From Rhodopseudomonas pentothenatexigens (GTDB lineage Bacteria > Pseudomonadota > Alphaproteobacteria > Rhizobiales > Xanthobacteraceae): DNA of 50,834 nt. The position numbers were made by a program, and so were the translations under genes. The DNA is taken from positions 1 through 50,834 of the forward strand of contig NZ_UFQQ01000031.1 in NCBI RefSeq assembly GCF_900218015.1, in the 5' to 3' direction. Below, in pieces: positions 36,760 through 44,697 of this stretch. The notes under the pieces were generated by a model that saw only the letters and a program-made list of their open reading frames with translations, searched no databases and was not told where the DNA came from. The number at the start of each line of letters is the position of its first letter. The first letter of the stretch is position 1.

Positions 36760-38815
36760 TTTGCTGCTCGTCGCTGGATGCTATGGCTGCAATCGCAAGG
36801 GCAAGCGCTGGGTCAGGTCCGGCCGGGTTGCCGCCGGCTAGCCAGCGTACCCCGTCGAGTATGTATTTGGGAGCATTCCAGTTTCGCTCTTCTATTGCGT
36901 ACTTAAGAGCGAATTCGGACTTTTTGAACGAACCTGCCAATTGTCGGGCCGAAAGCTCTTGTTCTTGCGGTGTCGGTCCTGCCAATCCGAATTGGGTTGC
37001 GTTGGCAAGAATGAAAGCATCTTCAAAGGTCCGGCCACAGGGACCGTTCACGGCCTCTGGACACTGATAGGCGATCCGATGGCGGCCCTTCGCCTTGTCT
37101 GTATCGAGCTTGGCGGAAAGCGCCGTCAGTGCGAGCGGAGCATCGTCTGAAAACCAAGCTTTAAGGCAGGCGTTGCTTGTCGTCGAGCCTTCGTGAACTG
37201 CACAGGCGGTGCCTCCCGCGACAGTAACCGAGTCTAAATCCGTGATGATCAGGGACCGCAGTTCGAGAAAATCGAGCAATGGAAGAAATAAGTGGGCATA
37301 GGCGCCGCCGACCTCCAGCACTGTAACGTACTGCGTGGAAAGCTTGGGCGATGTTGCATCGGCAGCTTCGAGCTTTTCGATCATGACGGGAAGAAGAAGC
37401 CGTTCGCTAAGGCCTTCCACAAGGATGGCCTTATCGGCAAAGAAGAGGTCGCATCGAGTGAGTGTAAGATATTGATGAAGAAATTTTCGGTCCGATGCGG
37501 AAGTGCCGGTGAGGCCTTGACGTAAATCCTTGATGCGTGCCTGACGTATCCCTGAATTCGCACCTGGGACATCAGTGCCAAGAAAATAGCGAATGCTCTC
37601 GAATCCTGATGCATTCGCTATGTGTGATGAATGGGTCGATACCACAAACTGAACCGGCCAAACGCCGCCATCATCCGCGCTGTGGGCTAATTGCTGTGCA
37701 ATTTTGTCAAGTTGACGGATGAAGACCTCTTGCATTTGAGGGTGAAGATGTGCCTCGGGTTCCTCGATGAAAATCATATGCATCCCCGGCGATACCGTTT
37801 CGGCCCGGAATGCTCGGTAGAAGCCGACGAGTTGCAGAAGAATAAAAATCAGATTGCGGACACCCAGGCCGTTGTAGGACTCAGGCAGGGGAACGCCGCC
37901 GTATCCCGCGTACCGAACCTTGGTGAAATTCGACAGAAGCGATTTGATGTTGAGCGTAGTCTCGGTTCTGATTTCTTGCCCTCCAAGCCCCGGATATCCG
38001 AAGCTTTGCAGTGTTGGCATGAGACCCTTTAGCTGATCGCTGAAATTAGTGTCGATTTGGTTCTGGATATCGTTGACAGCCGTAGTAAGGGCCTCAGCAA
38101 TCAGGCGATCGGCCGTATCGGCGGTCGGAGATGCGGCCGTTGTAAAGAGTCCCTCCAGTACTTTCGCCAGCACGTCGGACTCGCGTGTCGTGACGTCATC
38201 GAGGCCGCGTTGAGCGTTGATGAAACCAGTCTTTACAAGATTGCGGAGGGCGGCGGCAGTAAGAAGACGTTGGTTATCGGGATCGTTTGGATCTTGCGCT
38301 AAAGTCTTGAGGGCGTAGCAACTCGGAATGCGCTCGCGAAGCGTGCGGAAAAACGTTAGCCGTGCTTCGGCATCTAGGTCGCCGCTGGCCAGTGCATCGA
38401 AGAAGGTCTTGATGGCACCGTCCTTCAGTTCGTATCGCAGTAAGATGCTTGCATCGGCGCAAGTCGGATCAAGATCTACAACGAATGGAGCGAGCGGCCC
38501 CAGTTCTAGCTGGGCCGGATCATATCGACATACCAGATTGAGTTCTATAGCTGGCAAGAGAGGTCTGATGGTTGCCTCATCCTTGCCCTCCATGAAGGCA
38601 TTGCGTGCTTCGCAAAAATTATCGTAGCAGGAACTGGAGAAGTCTTCGAGTTGGAAAGTGGTAGGGCCTTCGTCGAGGAAGCGGCGCATCACTTCGGAGA
38701 GCGACGTTTTACCACTGTTGTTGCGTCCTACGATGACGGTGGTTCTCTCTTCGAAAACTAGTTCAACATCCGCCAAGAGCCGGAAGTTCTTTATCGTCGC
38801 GCGGTAGATATACAC
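36752..38815 (-). CDS. gajA: Gabija OLD-family nuclease GajA (ATPase plus TOPRIM)
   Basis: 687 residues from GTG 38815, chosen for a G-run (GGGGGG) four nt upstream; a TTG at 38827 would add four residues. An ABC-type ATPase domain comes first: Walker A GRNNSGKT at 30-37, a signature-like YNGLGVRNLI, Walker B MIFIEEPEAHLHP at ~347-359 and switch FVVSTHSSHIA. A TOPRIM nuclease domain follows: Glu467 in ILVEGLSERLLLP and the Asp pair in LIITDLDSV (526-528). OLD-type GajA is a sequence-specific nickase held off by cellular NTPs. It is longer than the ~580-residue Bacillus protein, with extra sequence between the Walker A and B motifs and at the C-terminus. It is encoded opposite to the other defence genes. 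Confidence 0.88.
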   Translation of the reverse strand: MYIYRATIKNFRLLADVELVFEERTTVIVGRNNSGKTSLSEVMRRFLDEGPTTFQLEDFSSSCYDNFCEARNAFMEGKDEATIRPLLPAIELNLVCRYDPAQLELGPLAPFVVDLDPTCADASILLRYELKDGAIKTFFDALASGDLDAEARLTFFRTLRERIPSCYALKTLAQDPNDPDNQRLLTAAALRNLVKTGFINAQRGLDDVTTRESDVLAKVLEGLFTTAASPTADTADRLIAEALTTAVNDIQNQIDTNFSDQLKGLMPTLQSFGYPGLGGQEIRTETTLNIKSLLSNFTKVRYAGYGGVPLPESYNGLGVRNLIFILLQLVGFYRAFRAETVSPGMHMIFIEEPEAHLHPQMQEVFIRQLDKIAQQLAHSADDGGVWPVQFVVSTHSSHIANASGFESIRYFLGTDVPGANSGIRQARIKDLRQGLTGTSASDRKFLHQYLTLTRCDLFFADKAILVEGLSERLLLPVMIEKLEAADATSPKLSTQYVTVLEVGGAYAHLFLPLLDFLELRSLIITDLDSVTVAGGTACAVHEGSTTSNACLKAWFSDDAPLALTALSAKLDTDKAKGRHRIAYQCPEAVNGPCGRTFEDAFILANATQFGLAGPTPQEQELSARQLAGSFKKSEFALKYAIEERNWNAPKYILDGVRWLAGGNPAGPDPALALAIAAIASSDEQQNA

Positions 38816-39023
38816 TCTGCCCCCCAAACGGAGCGGCTAGTTTTAAGAGAGTTGCCTCGCTCCATTGGCTGGAAGCTAGGGTACAACCGGAACGCGAAAT
38901 GTTTCAACCAGTCTCGGCGTGCACCCCTGTGTATTAGTCGATTAAATGGCAGCTAATGTTGTGCATGCGAGTACAGTGAAGCAACAATTTACCGTCACAC
39001 TTGGCTGGTTGCTTCGACTCGAT

Positions 39024-39533
39024 TTAGATATTCAGCGCAGGCCATTCCCTTTCCGGACGTCGCTGGAGCCGAGGAGGGGAGGGAGTGGCCCATCCTGCTA
39101 TCCACAAGCCATCGCCGGTCCACCAGCGCCAGAGCAGAGGCGACTGGGGGGCTGGAGCTGTATCGGCAAACGCGCAGGTGAGTGAAGGCGGCAGCACGCC
39201 CGCCTTGCGCATCACGAACGCGATGGAGCGGTCCGGGTAATTTTCATCAACGAGCCGGCCGCCAGGCAATGTGACGACGCCGGTATCAGAGGAATCGACG
39301 AGCATTTCTAACGGCGTACCGTCGTTGAGCAACTTCTCCATGCCCGCCCGGAAGGCAGGTGACGCCCGAAAACGTCCAGGGCTATCAAACAGCGCCTCCT
39401 CCAGAGCGTCGTCCAGCAGAGGCGGGCATTTGGCGCGGAACAGGGTTTCCAGCCACACCATGCGGTCCGGACCCATGACCTGTTCGAGCGTTGGCGCGAC
39501 GGGGGATGGCATCGGCAATGCGGGGCCAATCAC
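39024..39533 (-). CDS. Unnamed-family protein, paralogue 1 (leader lost by frameshift)
   Basis: A 169-codon frame from GTG 39533, with no recognised domain. It shares a pattern with the proteins at 47085-47747 and 47780-48304: TLEQVMGPDRMVWLETLFR here against SLEAILGPARLERAKFLW and TVEECFGPRRMARLAGLCR there, then an R-x-x-P-x-(F/Y)-R motif (RASPAFRAGMEKLLN) against RLAPAFRHALTAIIN and RLLPEYRKALTLLLN. The other two have twin-arginine leaders. Here a matching leader start (MTISRRN, ATG 39577) lies just upstream in another frame, and continuing it meets an in-frame TGA (39537-39539). So the gene is probably a pseudogene of an exported protein, though the body is open. Confidence 0.55.
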   Translation of the reverse strand: MIGPALPMPSPVAPTLEQVMGPDRMVWLETLFRAKCPPLLDDALEEALFDSPGRFRASPAFRAGMEKLLNDGTPLEMLVDSSDTGVVTLPGGRLVDENYPDRSIAFVMRKAGVLPPSLTCAFADTAPAPQSPLLWRWWTGDGLWIAGWATPSPPRLQRRPEREWPALNI

Positions 39534-39550
39534 AATTCAGCCGATGCCCG

Positions 39551-39727
39551 TCAGGCGTTGCGTCGGGAGATGGTCATTCGTTCAGGTACTGAACCCAAAA
39601 GGCCTGCTTCCAGGTGTAGAGTGTTGGTGACCGCAGCCAGTAACGATCGTCCAAGGGGCGGCCAGCCCGCGGCTTGCCAATCCCGACCGTAAAGAATGAA
39701 TTCAATACGCAGGTTAGGGAATTGCAT
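39551..39727 (-). CDS. Small hypothetical ORF (58 aa)
   Basis: It starts at ATG 39727, two nt after the stop of the upstream gene, and ends 17 nt before the GTG of the next. The sequence (FPNLRIEFILYGRDWQAAGW) looks plausible as protein, but its last residues (MTISRRNA) are the leader start of the broken downstream paralogue, so the two coding regions overlap. There is no clear ribosome site and no family. It may be a real coupled gene or a decay product. Confidence 0.3.
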   Translation of the reverse strand: MQFPNLRIEFILYGRDWQAAGWPPLGRSLLAAVTNTLHLEAGLLGSVPERMTISRRNA

Positions 39728-39729
39728 CG

Positions 39730-40155
39730 CTAACGCGGCGGCAGGCCGTTCAGCAGATTGCTCTTGATGCGATAGATTTCGCTCGTGCCGATCTTCCCGA
39801 AGCGTTCTTCGATCGGTTCGGCCCAGAAGCGGGCTGCCGGATAGCCGCGCTCGTGCCAGTATCGCTCCAGCCGAACTGCAAGGGCCATTGCACCCTGTCT
39901 GCAAAGGAAGTCGGCGGTGGCGGGCTTGTCGGCGCGGGGCGGGCGCGGCGTAACCGGCAGCACGGTGCAGGTTGCTACGCCCCGTCTGTTAGCCGAGGCC
40001 AGAATTCCGCGTCCCTGAAGGCAGGTTCCATCGCGACAGCAATCCGCGCCGGACAGGTCTCCGGCCAAAGGCGGCGGGCGAACAAGCGTAGAGATTGCTT
40101 GCTCAACCGGACAATCTTGCCTCGTGGTATCCGATATTGTGATTTCTTCGACCAT
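39730..40155 (-). CDS. Hypothetical protein of the conjugative element (141 aa)
   Basis: No family that I can name. ATG 40155 is chosen for AGGAAGG just upstream; the frame is open back to 40248. The N-terminal half is Pro-rich with a small cysteine cluster (DCCRDGTCLQG) and the C-terminal half is more ordered (ALAVRLERYWHERGYPAARF, then WAEPIEERFGKIGTSEIYRI). The ordered part, with its aromatic/basic character and final SNLLNGLPPR, looks conserved and resembles small cargo proteins of sphingomonad and rhizobial plasmids. It is first of three leftward genes. Confidence 0.5.
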   Translation of the reverse strand: MVEEITISDTTRQDCPVEQAISTLVRPPPLAGDLSGADCCRDGTCLQGRGILASANRRGVATCTVLPVTPRPPRADKPATADFLCRQGAMALAVRLERYWHERGYPAARFWAEPIEERFGKIGTSEIYRIKSNLLNGLPPR

Positions 40156-40335
40156 CACCTTCCTGCCTTTCTCGCCGGGTGGCGGATTGATCGGGGGGTG
40201 ATTGCCGACAAGCGGAACGAAGCCCGCAGTCGATTTGACGTTGGTCAATTCAGCCTATCTGCGGGCTCTCACGCAAGCGAAACTACTTTCAAAAGAAAGA
40301 ATTCTTCCGCGATTAGAAAACGTCCTCTTCTTTCC

Positions 40336-40353
40336 GATGGTTATCAAACCATC
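40336..40353. promoter_or_regulatory. Inverted repeat in intergenic region
   Basis: GATGGTT (40336-40342) and AACCATC (40347-40353) form a 7-bp perfect stem with a 4-nt loop, between two leftward genes. There is no following T-run, so an operator is as likely as a terminator. Confidence 0.3.
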
Positions 40354-40433
40354 CGAATGCGGAATGAGGTCGTGAGAGCACATGCTTGTATGAGGCGGAC
40401 GCCTCGTGGGAGTGCTGATCTCACCATCGGCGG

Positions 40434-40853
40434 CTAAAGAAGCTCGTCACCGGCCCAGTGGGGATCGACCTCAATATGGCCCTGTGAGCCGGAAATACTA
40501 ATCCCGTTGTGTCCGCCGCCCTGTTTCATGCATGCGGCGTCGAGTTGATCGGCAATGACGCGAGCGTCTTTGGCGGTGCAGGGGTTCAGCGTAACCGAAT
40601 AGCAGGCATTTGCCTTGCTATCGCACCAGATGTCGCTGATGATCCTGCGCAGCGGGGCGTCCACGCTTTCCACCATTCGGGACATCGTTCGATATTCGTC
40701 CGCCTTGTCACAGCGGCTGCTGAGCATGACACCATGAACCTCCAGAGACTTGATCGTGGTGGTGGCGACCGTTTCGGGGGCGCCGAAATGTCGCCTGTCT
40801 GCCACCGCGCGAACGACTTCTGGTTCAAATTCCGGGATGATGGGGCGTGCCAT
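40434..40853 (-). CDS. Hypothetical protein (139 aa)
   Basis: It starts at ATG 40853 (MARPIIPEFEPEVVR) with GAGG seven nt upstream; the frame is open back to 40901. Cysteines at SSRCDKADEY, DIWCDSKANACYSV, LNPCTAKD and AACMKQGG suggest a folded, perhaps exported or metal-binding domain, though there is no signal peptide. I do not recognise a family. It is divergent from the adhesin operon to the right. Confidence 0.5.
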   Translation of the reverse strand: MARPIIPEFEPEVVRAVADRRHFGAPETVATTTIKSLEVHGVMLSSRCDKADEYRTMSRMVESVDAPLRRIISDIWCDSKANACYSVTLNPCTAKDARVIADQLDAACMKQGGGHNGISISGSQGHIEVDPHWAGDELL

Positions 40854-41157
40854 GCCGAAGCCTCTCAAAAAGGAATCGACAAGCAGCTTAGCAAGCCGCA
40901 ACCGGGGCTCAAGGCGATGCTGAATAATCGCCGTTGACCATAGGAAAACAATCCGGCATGCTCGCGATGAAAGCGGCCTCAGCCGTTTTTGGGGTGTCGA
41001 AACCTCTCACGAAGCGGAACTTAGCGTTGCCGACACGAACGCTGCCTCCACCCCATAGGGCTGGGAGGCAGTGGCGTATGTCCAAGCCTCACGGCTAAAG
41101 GCCCCTGCAATCGTCTTCGTGCGATTTTCGAACTCCCAGCCACCAAGGGATTCGGAT
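40854..41157. other. Divergent intergenic region without a clear gene
   Basis: About 300 bp between the leftward 139-residue gene and the rightward signal-anchored protein. Several frames cross it, but none has a motif, ribosome site or convincing composition. It presumably holds the divergent promoters; I cannot place them. Confidence 0.35.
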
Positions 41158-41418
41158 GTGCGCGTGCGTCGATCAAACGTAATAGCAGGCTTTGCCGTTC
41201 TTGCGCTCCTCTGCGCGGCCGCGCTCTCGCATTTGCTTCCTGGCAACTCCCCCGCTTTCGGAATCGTTCAGGCTGAACGCTCGGTCCGCGATTGCCCCGC
41301 AATAATCGGCAAACAGCCGGTCGACATGAAGCATTGCAAGCATCGCATTGTCTCCGGTGCCGCTGCGCCCTTGCCGTATCCCAGACTTCCCGCAGCCCTT
41401 TCCCCCGGAAAACCGTGA
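41158..41418 (+). CDS. Small signal-anchored protein coupled to the adhesin gene (86 aa)
   Basis: GTG 41158 lies seven nt after AAGGGA. The protein has a basic start (VRVRRSN), one hydrophobic segment (VIAGFAVLALLCAAALSHLL) and a short exported tail with two cysteines (DCPAIIG, KHCKHR) and a Pro-rich end. Its stop overlaps the GTG start of the next gene (GTGA), so the two are translationally coupled. I see no family. It could be an anchor, pilot or chaperone for the adhesin; that rests on coupling alone. Confidence 0.5.
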   Translation: MRVRRSNVIAGFAVLALLCAAALSHLLPGNSPAFGIVQAERSVRDCPAIIGKQPVDMKHCKHRIVSGAAAPLPYPRLPAALSPGKP

Positions 41419-43049
41419 TCCGCCGCCTTGCCTTCCTCGCCTGCATTTCCCTTTCGTTGCTGACCACCGGCCCACTGAGCGCCGCTTGCACCAATCCGGC
41501 AGGACCAGAAGGCGAAGCCATTTACAATGGCGACCACAAGGTCATGCAGTTCTGCAACGGCACGAACTGGGTGAGCATGGCGGCTTCTGGCATGGGCACC
41601 GAGGTAGACCCGCATGTGGGGACGCTGACGAATGGAAAGTGGTGCTCCACCGACGGCACGATCATCAACTGTACGGCGGATGCACCGGCCTCTGGCGGAT
41701 CGTGGGGGATAACGGGCAGCGACATCTATTTCAGCACGGGCTCGGTCGGCATCGGCACGGCAACACCCGCCGCCACGGCGCTGCTTGATGTGACCTCCAC
41801 CACGAAGGGGCTTCTGCCCCCGCGCATGACGACGACGCAGAGGACGGCCATCACCTCCCCCGCCACCGGCTTAATGGTGTTCGATACCGATCTGAACCAG
41901 CTTCACGTAAAGGCCTCCGGCGGGTGGATTGCCGTTGGCTCAACTGGAAGCGGAGGTTCTGTTTCAATCGGCACGAGCTATACGGCCAATCTGCCTGCTA
42001 ACATGAGTGTGTCCGGCGGCTGCAATTTTTCTGGAACGGCCACGCTGACAATTCCCGCGACCGGCCTCTATTTTGTTCGCGGCCATTTGTCAGGATATAA
42101 ATACAGCGGCAATGCGACATGGTTACAGTTGACATTGAAGGACGCGTCAAACACGACTGTTTTCTCAACCTCTTCGGGTCTTCACCCGTCTTCAGCCAAT
42201 TACGTAACTCTCGATGGTTCAGACTTTGTGAACCTGCCCGCGGGAACATATACCGTTGCCGCGGATGCTCGTGACGGGAATGCTTGTGCCACGACCTCTT
42301 TCGGAAATATCTTAAATGGTTACGTCACGGCCAGTTCGCTCACTGACGGCAGCGGCGGCGGAGGCGGTTCGACAACCCTTGGCGGCCTCACCGATGTGAA
42401 CGTGAGCGGCGTCGCCAACGGTCAGGCGCTGGTTTACAACACGGCCTCCAGCAAATGGATTCCCGGCACCGCCACGTCGGGTGCCAGCGGATCATCGGGC
42501 CACGTGCAGTTCTCGAACGGCACGACGCTCAGCAGCGATGCTGCCCTCTATTGGGACAACAGCGGCAAGAAGCTCGGCATCGGCACGGCTTCGCCCTCAT
42601 CCACGTTGCAGGTGATCGGCACCGCCACGGCCACCACCTTCAGCGGCGCGCATTCGGGCGACGGATCGGCCCTCACCAACCTGAGCGCCACCAACATCGC
42701 CAGCGGCACCGTGCCCACGGCGCGCCTCGGCAGCGGCACGGCAAGTTCATCCACCTATCTGAGGGGTGACAATACGTGGGCGACGCCGAGTTCGGGATTT
42801 CAGTCTGGCATGTGGTGTGGAATTCGCGCGGGAATCTGTTCGGGGACAACAGCGACGTATGCCGGAACGTCTGTAGCATGCAACGGAACGACGCTTACGG
42901 GAAGCTGCGTGTACAACGGTCACATGGATGGCTACGTGCTATCTGGCAACAATTGTCCAAGTGGATTTGTGCCAGTTACAGTAACATATGCTGTCATTAT
43001 CAATGGAACTAATATCTCGCACCCGTTTATCACCTGCGTGAAAAGCTAA
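41415..43049 (+). CDS. Tail-fibre-like secreted adhesin with SVGIGT repeats
   Basis: 544 residues from GTG 41415, where a signal peptide begins (VIRRLAFLACISLSLLTTG, cleavage near LSAAC). The mature sequence is Gly/Ser/Thr-rich and repetitive, with the phage-tail-fibre/trimeric-structure motifs SVGIGTATP, DVTSTTKGLLPPRMTTTQR and a second KLGIGTASPSSTLQVIG. A middle beta-sandwich (CNFSGTATLTIPATGLYFVR) resembles C1q-like receptor-binding folds. The C-terminal ~70 residues carry cysteines (MWCGIRAGICSG, VACNGT, GSCVYNG, NNCPSGF). The likely role is extracellular attachment, perhaps recipient recognition during conjugation. The longer frame from 41292 is rejected because it would bury the signal peptide. 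Confidence 0.75.
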   Translation: MIRRLAFLACISLSLLTTGPLSAACTNPAGPEGEAIYNGDHKVMQFCNGTNWVSMAASGMGTEVDPHVGTLTNGKWCSTDGTIINCTADAPASGGSWGITGSDIYFSTGSVGIGTATPAATALLDVTSTTKGLLPPRMTTTQRTAITSPATGLMVFDTDLNQLHVKASGGWIAVGSTGSGGSVSIGTSYTANLPANMSVSGGCNFSGTATLTIPATGLYFVRGHLSGYKYSGNATWLQLTLKDASNTTVFSTSSGLHPSSANYVTLDGSDFVNLPAGTYTVAADARDGNACATTSFGNILNGYVTASSLTDGSGGGGGSTTLGGLTDVNVSGVANGQALVYNTASSKWIPGTATSGASGSSGHVQFSNGTTLSSDAALYWDNSGKKLGIGTASPSSTLQVIGTATATTFSGAHSGDGSALTNLSATNIASGTVPTARLGSGTASSSTYLRGDNTWATPSSGFQSGMWCGIRAGICSGTTATYAGTSVACNGTTLTGSCVYNGHMDGYVLSGNNCPSGFVPVTVTYAVIINGTNISHPFITCVKS

Positions 43050-43053
43050 TGAT

Positions 43054-43384
43054 CTAGGGGCGATTTAAGGATGGGGCAGTACAGGGACATCGTCGGGGAG
43101 ACAATTGATCCTTACATCGCCATGGCACACGCTCTTCCATTATCTCTTTATGCATCTTTAGTGCTGCCGTGATCTGGCGTTCCGTCATGGGGCGGGGGTG
43201 CCCGGCCAGCCGTGTCAACTTGCGAACGTCGATAAGCACCGTCATGCGGCGTCCGTCCCACCACGCGGGCCATGAGATGTAGCCCTCCCGGGATGCGATC
43301 AGGCGTTCTGCCGCGCCAATCGGTGTAGGTTTTGGAGTTGCGCTTCCGTTCGGCGGTCTTCGGGAGACGAAGCAGTGTCAGCAT
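43054..43384 (-). pseudogene. Frameshifted small gene of the conjugative element
   Basis: A plausible start, ATG 43384, has AGGAGC eight nt upstream and begins MLTLLRLPKTAERKRNSK, but the conserved-looking body (AAERLIASREGYISWPAWWD, then MTVLIDVRKLTRLAGHPRPM) lies in another frame that has no start codon upstream of GRRMTVL and ends at 43054. Joining the frames near 43325 gives about 100 residues. One frameshift best explains this. Function unknown. It is the third leftward gene after the DUF2285-like gene. Confidence 0.4.
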
Positions 43385-43638
43385 CGGCCATGCTCCTGAC
43401 TCGTTTGCTCAGCCGTCGCGACCTCGTTTGGAGTTGTCGTGATGGCGAGCGCGGTCCGGTCAGCGGCTGCCTGCCGGATGATGGTTTCGAGATGCGGTGG
43501 GACAGCGTACCAGCTGTTCATCCCCTCGAAAGACACGAACAGCGTGCCGTCGCGGACGACGATATTCCGAACGCGAACAAGCAATGGTGGGGTCTTGCTG
43601 AGCACGTCGGCGGGTTGTGAATTCCGCCTTTGGTTCAT
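43378..43638 (-). CDS. Hypothetical protein (86 aa)
   Basis: It begins at ATG 43638, just after the stop of the DUF2285-like gene, with GGAGG ten nt upstream. The core LLVRVRNIVVRDGTLFVSFE predicts a small beta-rich fold, followed by a helix (PPHLETIIRQAAADR) and a disordered tail. No family recognised. It overlaps the next, broken gene by a few bases. An operon with the DUF2285-like gene suggests a regulatory or DNA-processing role in the element, unproven. Confidence 0.5.
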   Translation of the reverse strand: MNQRRNSQPADVLSKTPPLLVRVRNIVVRDGTLFVSFEGMNSWYAVPPHLETIIRQAAADRTALAITTTPNEVATAEQTSQEHGRC

Positions 43639-43641
43639 CGT

Positions 43642-43914
43642 TCAGATGCCTCCACGCAACAGGTGGCGATAGCCGACTTCCGTCATCCACTTCGCACGGG
43701 TGAGGTGGCTGTCATAGGTACACCGCGCGACATCGGGCTGTGATTGCGGATCGAGGTGAAGCACGATTTGCGCGACCTCCTGCCAGTCGGCTCCTTCGGC
43801 GTCGGCATCGAGCAGCCTCAGATAGGTGATGCGGTGAAGATCATCATAGGGCGTCAGGCGCGGCACCGAGGGTGCCAGCGGATCGACGGCTGGATCGAAT
43901 TCAGGTTTCGGCAC
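43642..43914 (-). CDS. DUF2285-like protein
   Basis: 90 residues matching, from memory, a family common in alphaproteobacterial integrative elements: LTPYDDLHRITYLRLLDADA, EGADWQEVAQIVLHLDP, and a final SHLTRAKWMTEVGYRHLLRG. The family is small, helical and of unknown biochemical role, commonly encoded near element regulators. The family number is my best recollection and could be wrong; the association with conjugative elements is the more reliable point. It is first gene of a leftward operon. Confidence 0.65.
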   Translation of the reverse strand: MPKPEFDPAVDPLAPSVPRLTPYDDLHRITYLRLLDADAEGADWQEVAQIVLHLDPQSQPDVARCTYDSHLTRAKWMTEVGYRHLLRGGI

Positions 43915-44334
43915 CGGTCATCCTCCAGAAATAGGAAGGCAACGTAACAGCCACAGGCGCATCTTGAAGGCAAACAGAGGCACAACAATGGTCTTTTGCA
44001 ATCAGGATGAAAGTGGCGCGCCCGCTGACGCGGACCGGGCTGTCGTGAACCGGGCCGCAAAGCGTCCCGGCCCTTTGGGCGTCCATCCCTCGCGCATGGT
44101 GAGCCGTGCGATGCAGGAATGGACCAGGTGAAGCAGTCCTAAGGGGCCAGCCCCTCGCGCGCGCAAGGCATCCAGACACGTCCCGCCGCATCCGCACGTC
44201 TCCCCGAAGACGGGGCCCCTCGTGCGGACCCTCGGCGGGCCGCGTCCGGACCCTCCTTGCACTTGCTACCCCCGGTCTCGCCGACGGGCAGGGTTGCAGC
44301 AGCAGCTGCAACCCAAGCCCAAGGAGACAGGGAC
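43915..44334. other. GC-rich divergent control region
   Basis: About 420 bp between the leftward DUF2285-like operon and the rightward DUF2958-ardC operon. It is very GC-rich; long frames cross it only because stops are rare at this GC. A strong 9-bp inverted repeat lies at 44291-44314. No small gene is convincing. Confidence 0.4.
44291..44314. promoter_or_regulatory. Inverted repeat upstream of the DUF2958-ardC operon
   Basis: GGGTTGCAG and CTGCAACCC form a perfect 9-bp inverted repeat with a CAGCAG spacer, 20 nt before the ATG and just upstream of the AAGGAG site. It could be an operator or an mRNA hairpin that limits translation. The GTTGCAG core also occurs at the island edge (24734-24751). 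Confidence 0.45.
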
Positions 44335-44685
44335 ATGAAATTACTTACCGAACAGCAAGCCGCCCGGATGCTGGCCAATGGCCGGTACAACGCCGATCAC
44401 CCCGAACGTCCGAACGACTATCGCCCCGTCGTCAAACTGTTCTGCCCTTGGGGCGGCGCAACGTGGCTGCTCACCGAACTCGATCCCGAATGCCCGGACA
44501 TCGCGTTTGGTCTCTGTGATCTCGGCTTTGGCTGCCCCGAACTCGGCTCTGTCTCCCTTTCGGAAGTCCAGAGCGTTAGCGGCCCCGGTGGGCTCCGCAT
44601 CGAGCGCGATTTGCATTTCTCGGCGGACAAGACCCTTTCGGCCTATGCCGACGAGGCCCGCGCCGCCCAACGCATCATCGCTTGA
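44335..44685 (+). CDS. DUF2958 family protein
   Basis: 116 residues starting at ATG 44335, with AAGGAG eight nt upstream. Family features are MKLLTEQQAARMLANG, RPVVKLFCPWGGATWLLTEL, ECPDIAFGLCDLGFGCPELG and a final helical region. These small proteins are cargo of plasmids and integrative elements of alphaproteobacteria, usually next to antirestriction genes; their activity is unknown. The ardC gene follows 12 nt later on the same strand, so the two form an operon with the next 203-residue gene. Confidence 0.82.
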   Translation: MKLLTEQQAARMLANGRYNADHPERPNDYRPVVKLFCPWGGATWLLTELDPECPDIAFGLCDLGFGCPELGSVSLSEVQSVSGPGGLRIERDLHFSADKTLSAYADEARAAQRIIA

Positions 44686-44697
44686 GGGGAGGCGATC

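Noticed and set aside
41292-41414. N-terminal extension of the adhesin.
   Set aside because: It would bury a clear signal peptide and would overlap the small coupled gene in another frame.
41761-42780. Repeats in the adhesin gene as a CRISPR array.
   Set aside because: The repetitive words are in-frame codons for Gly/Ser/Thr motifs, irregularly spaced, with no constant spacer length. No cas genes are present.
43901-44311. A 136-codon minus-strand frame in the GC-rich gap.
   Set aside because: No ribosome site or motif, and it overlaps the DUF2285-like gene start. Stops are scarce here because of high GC.
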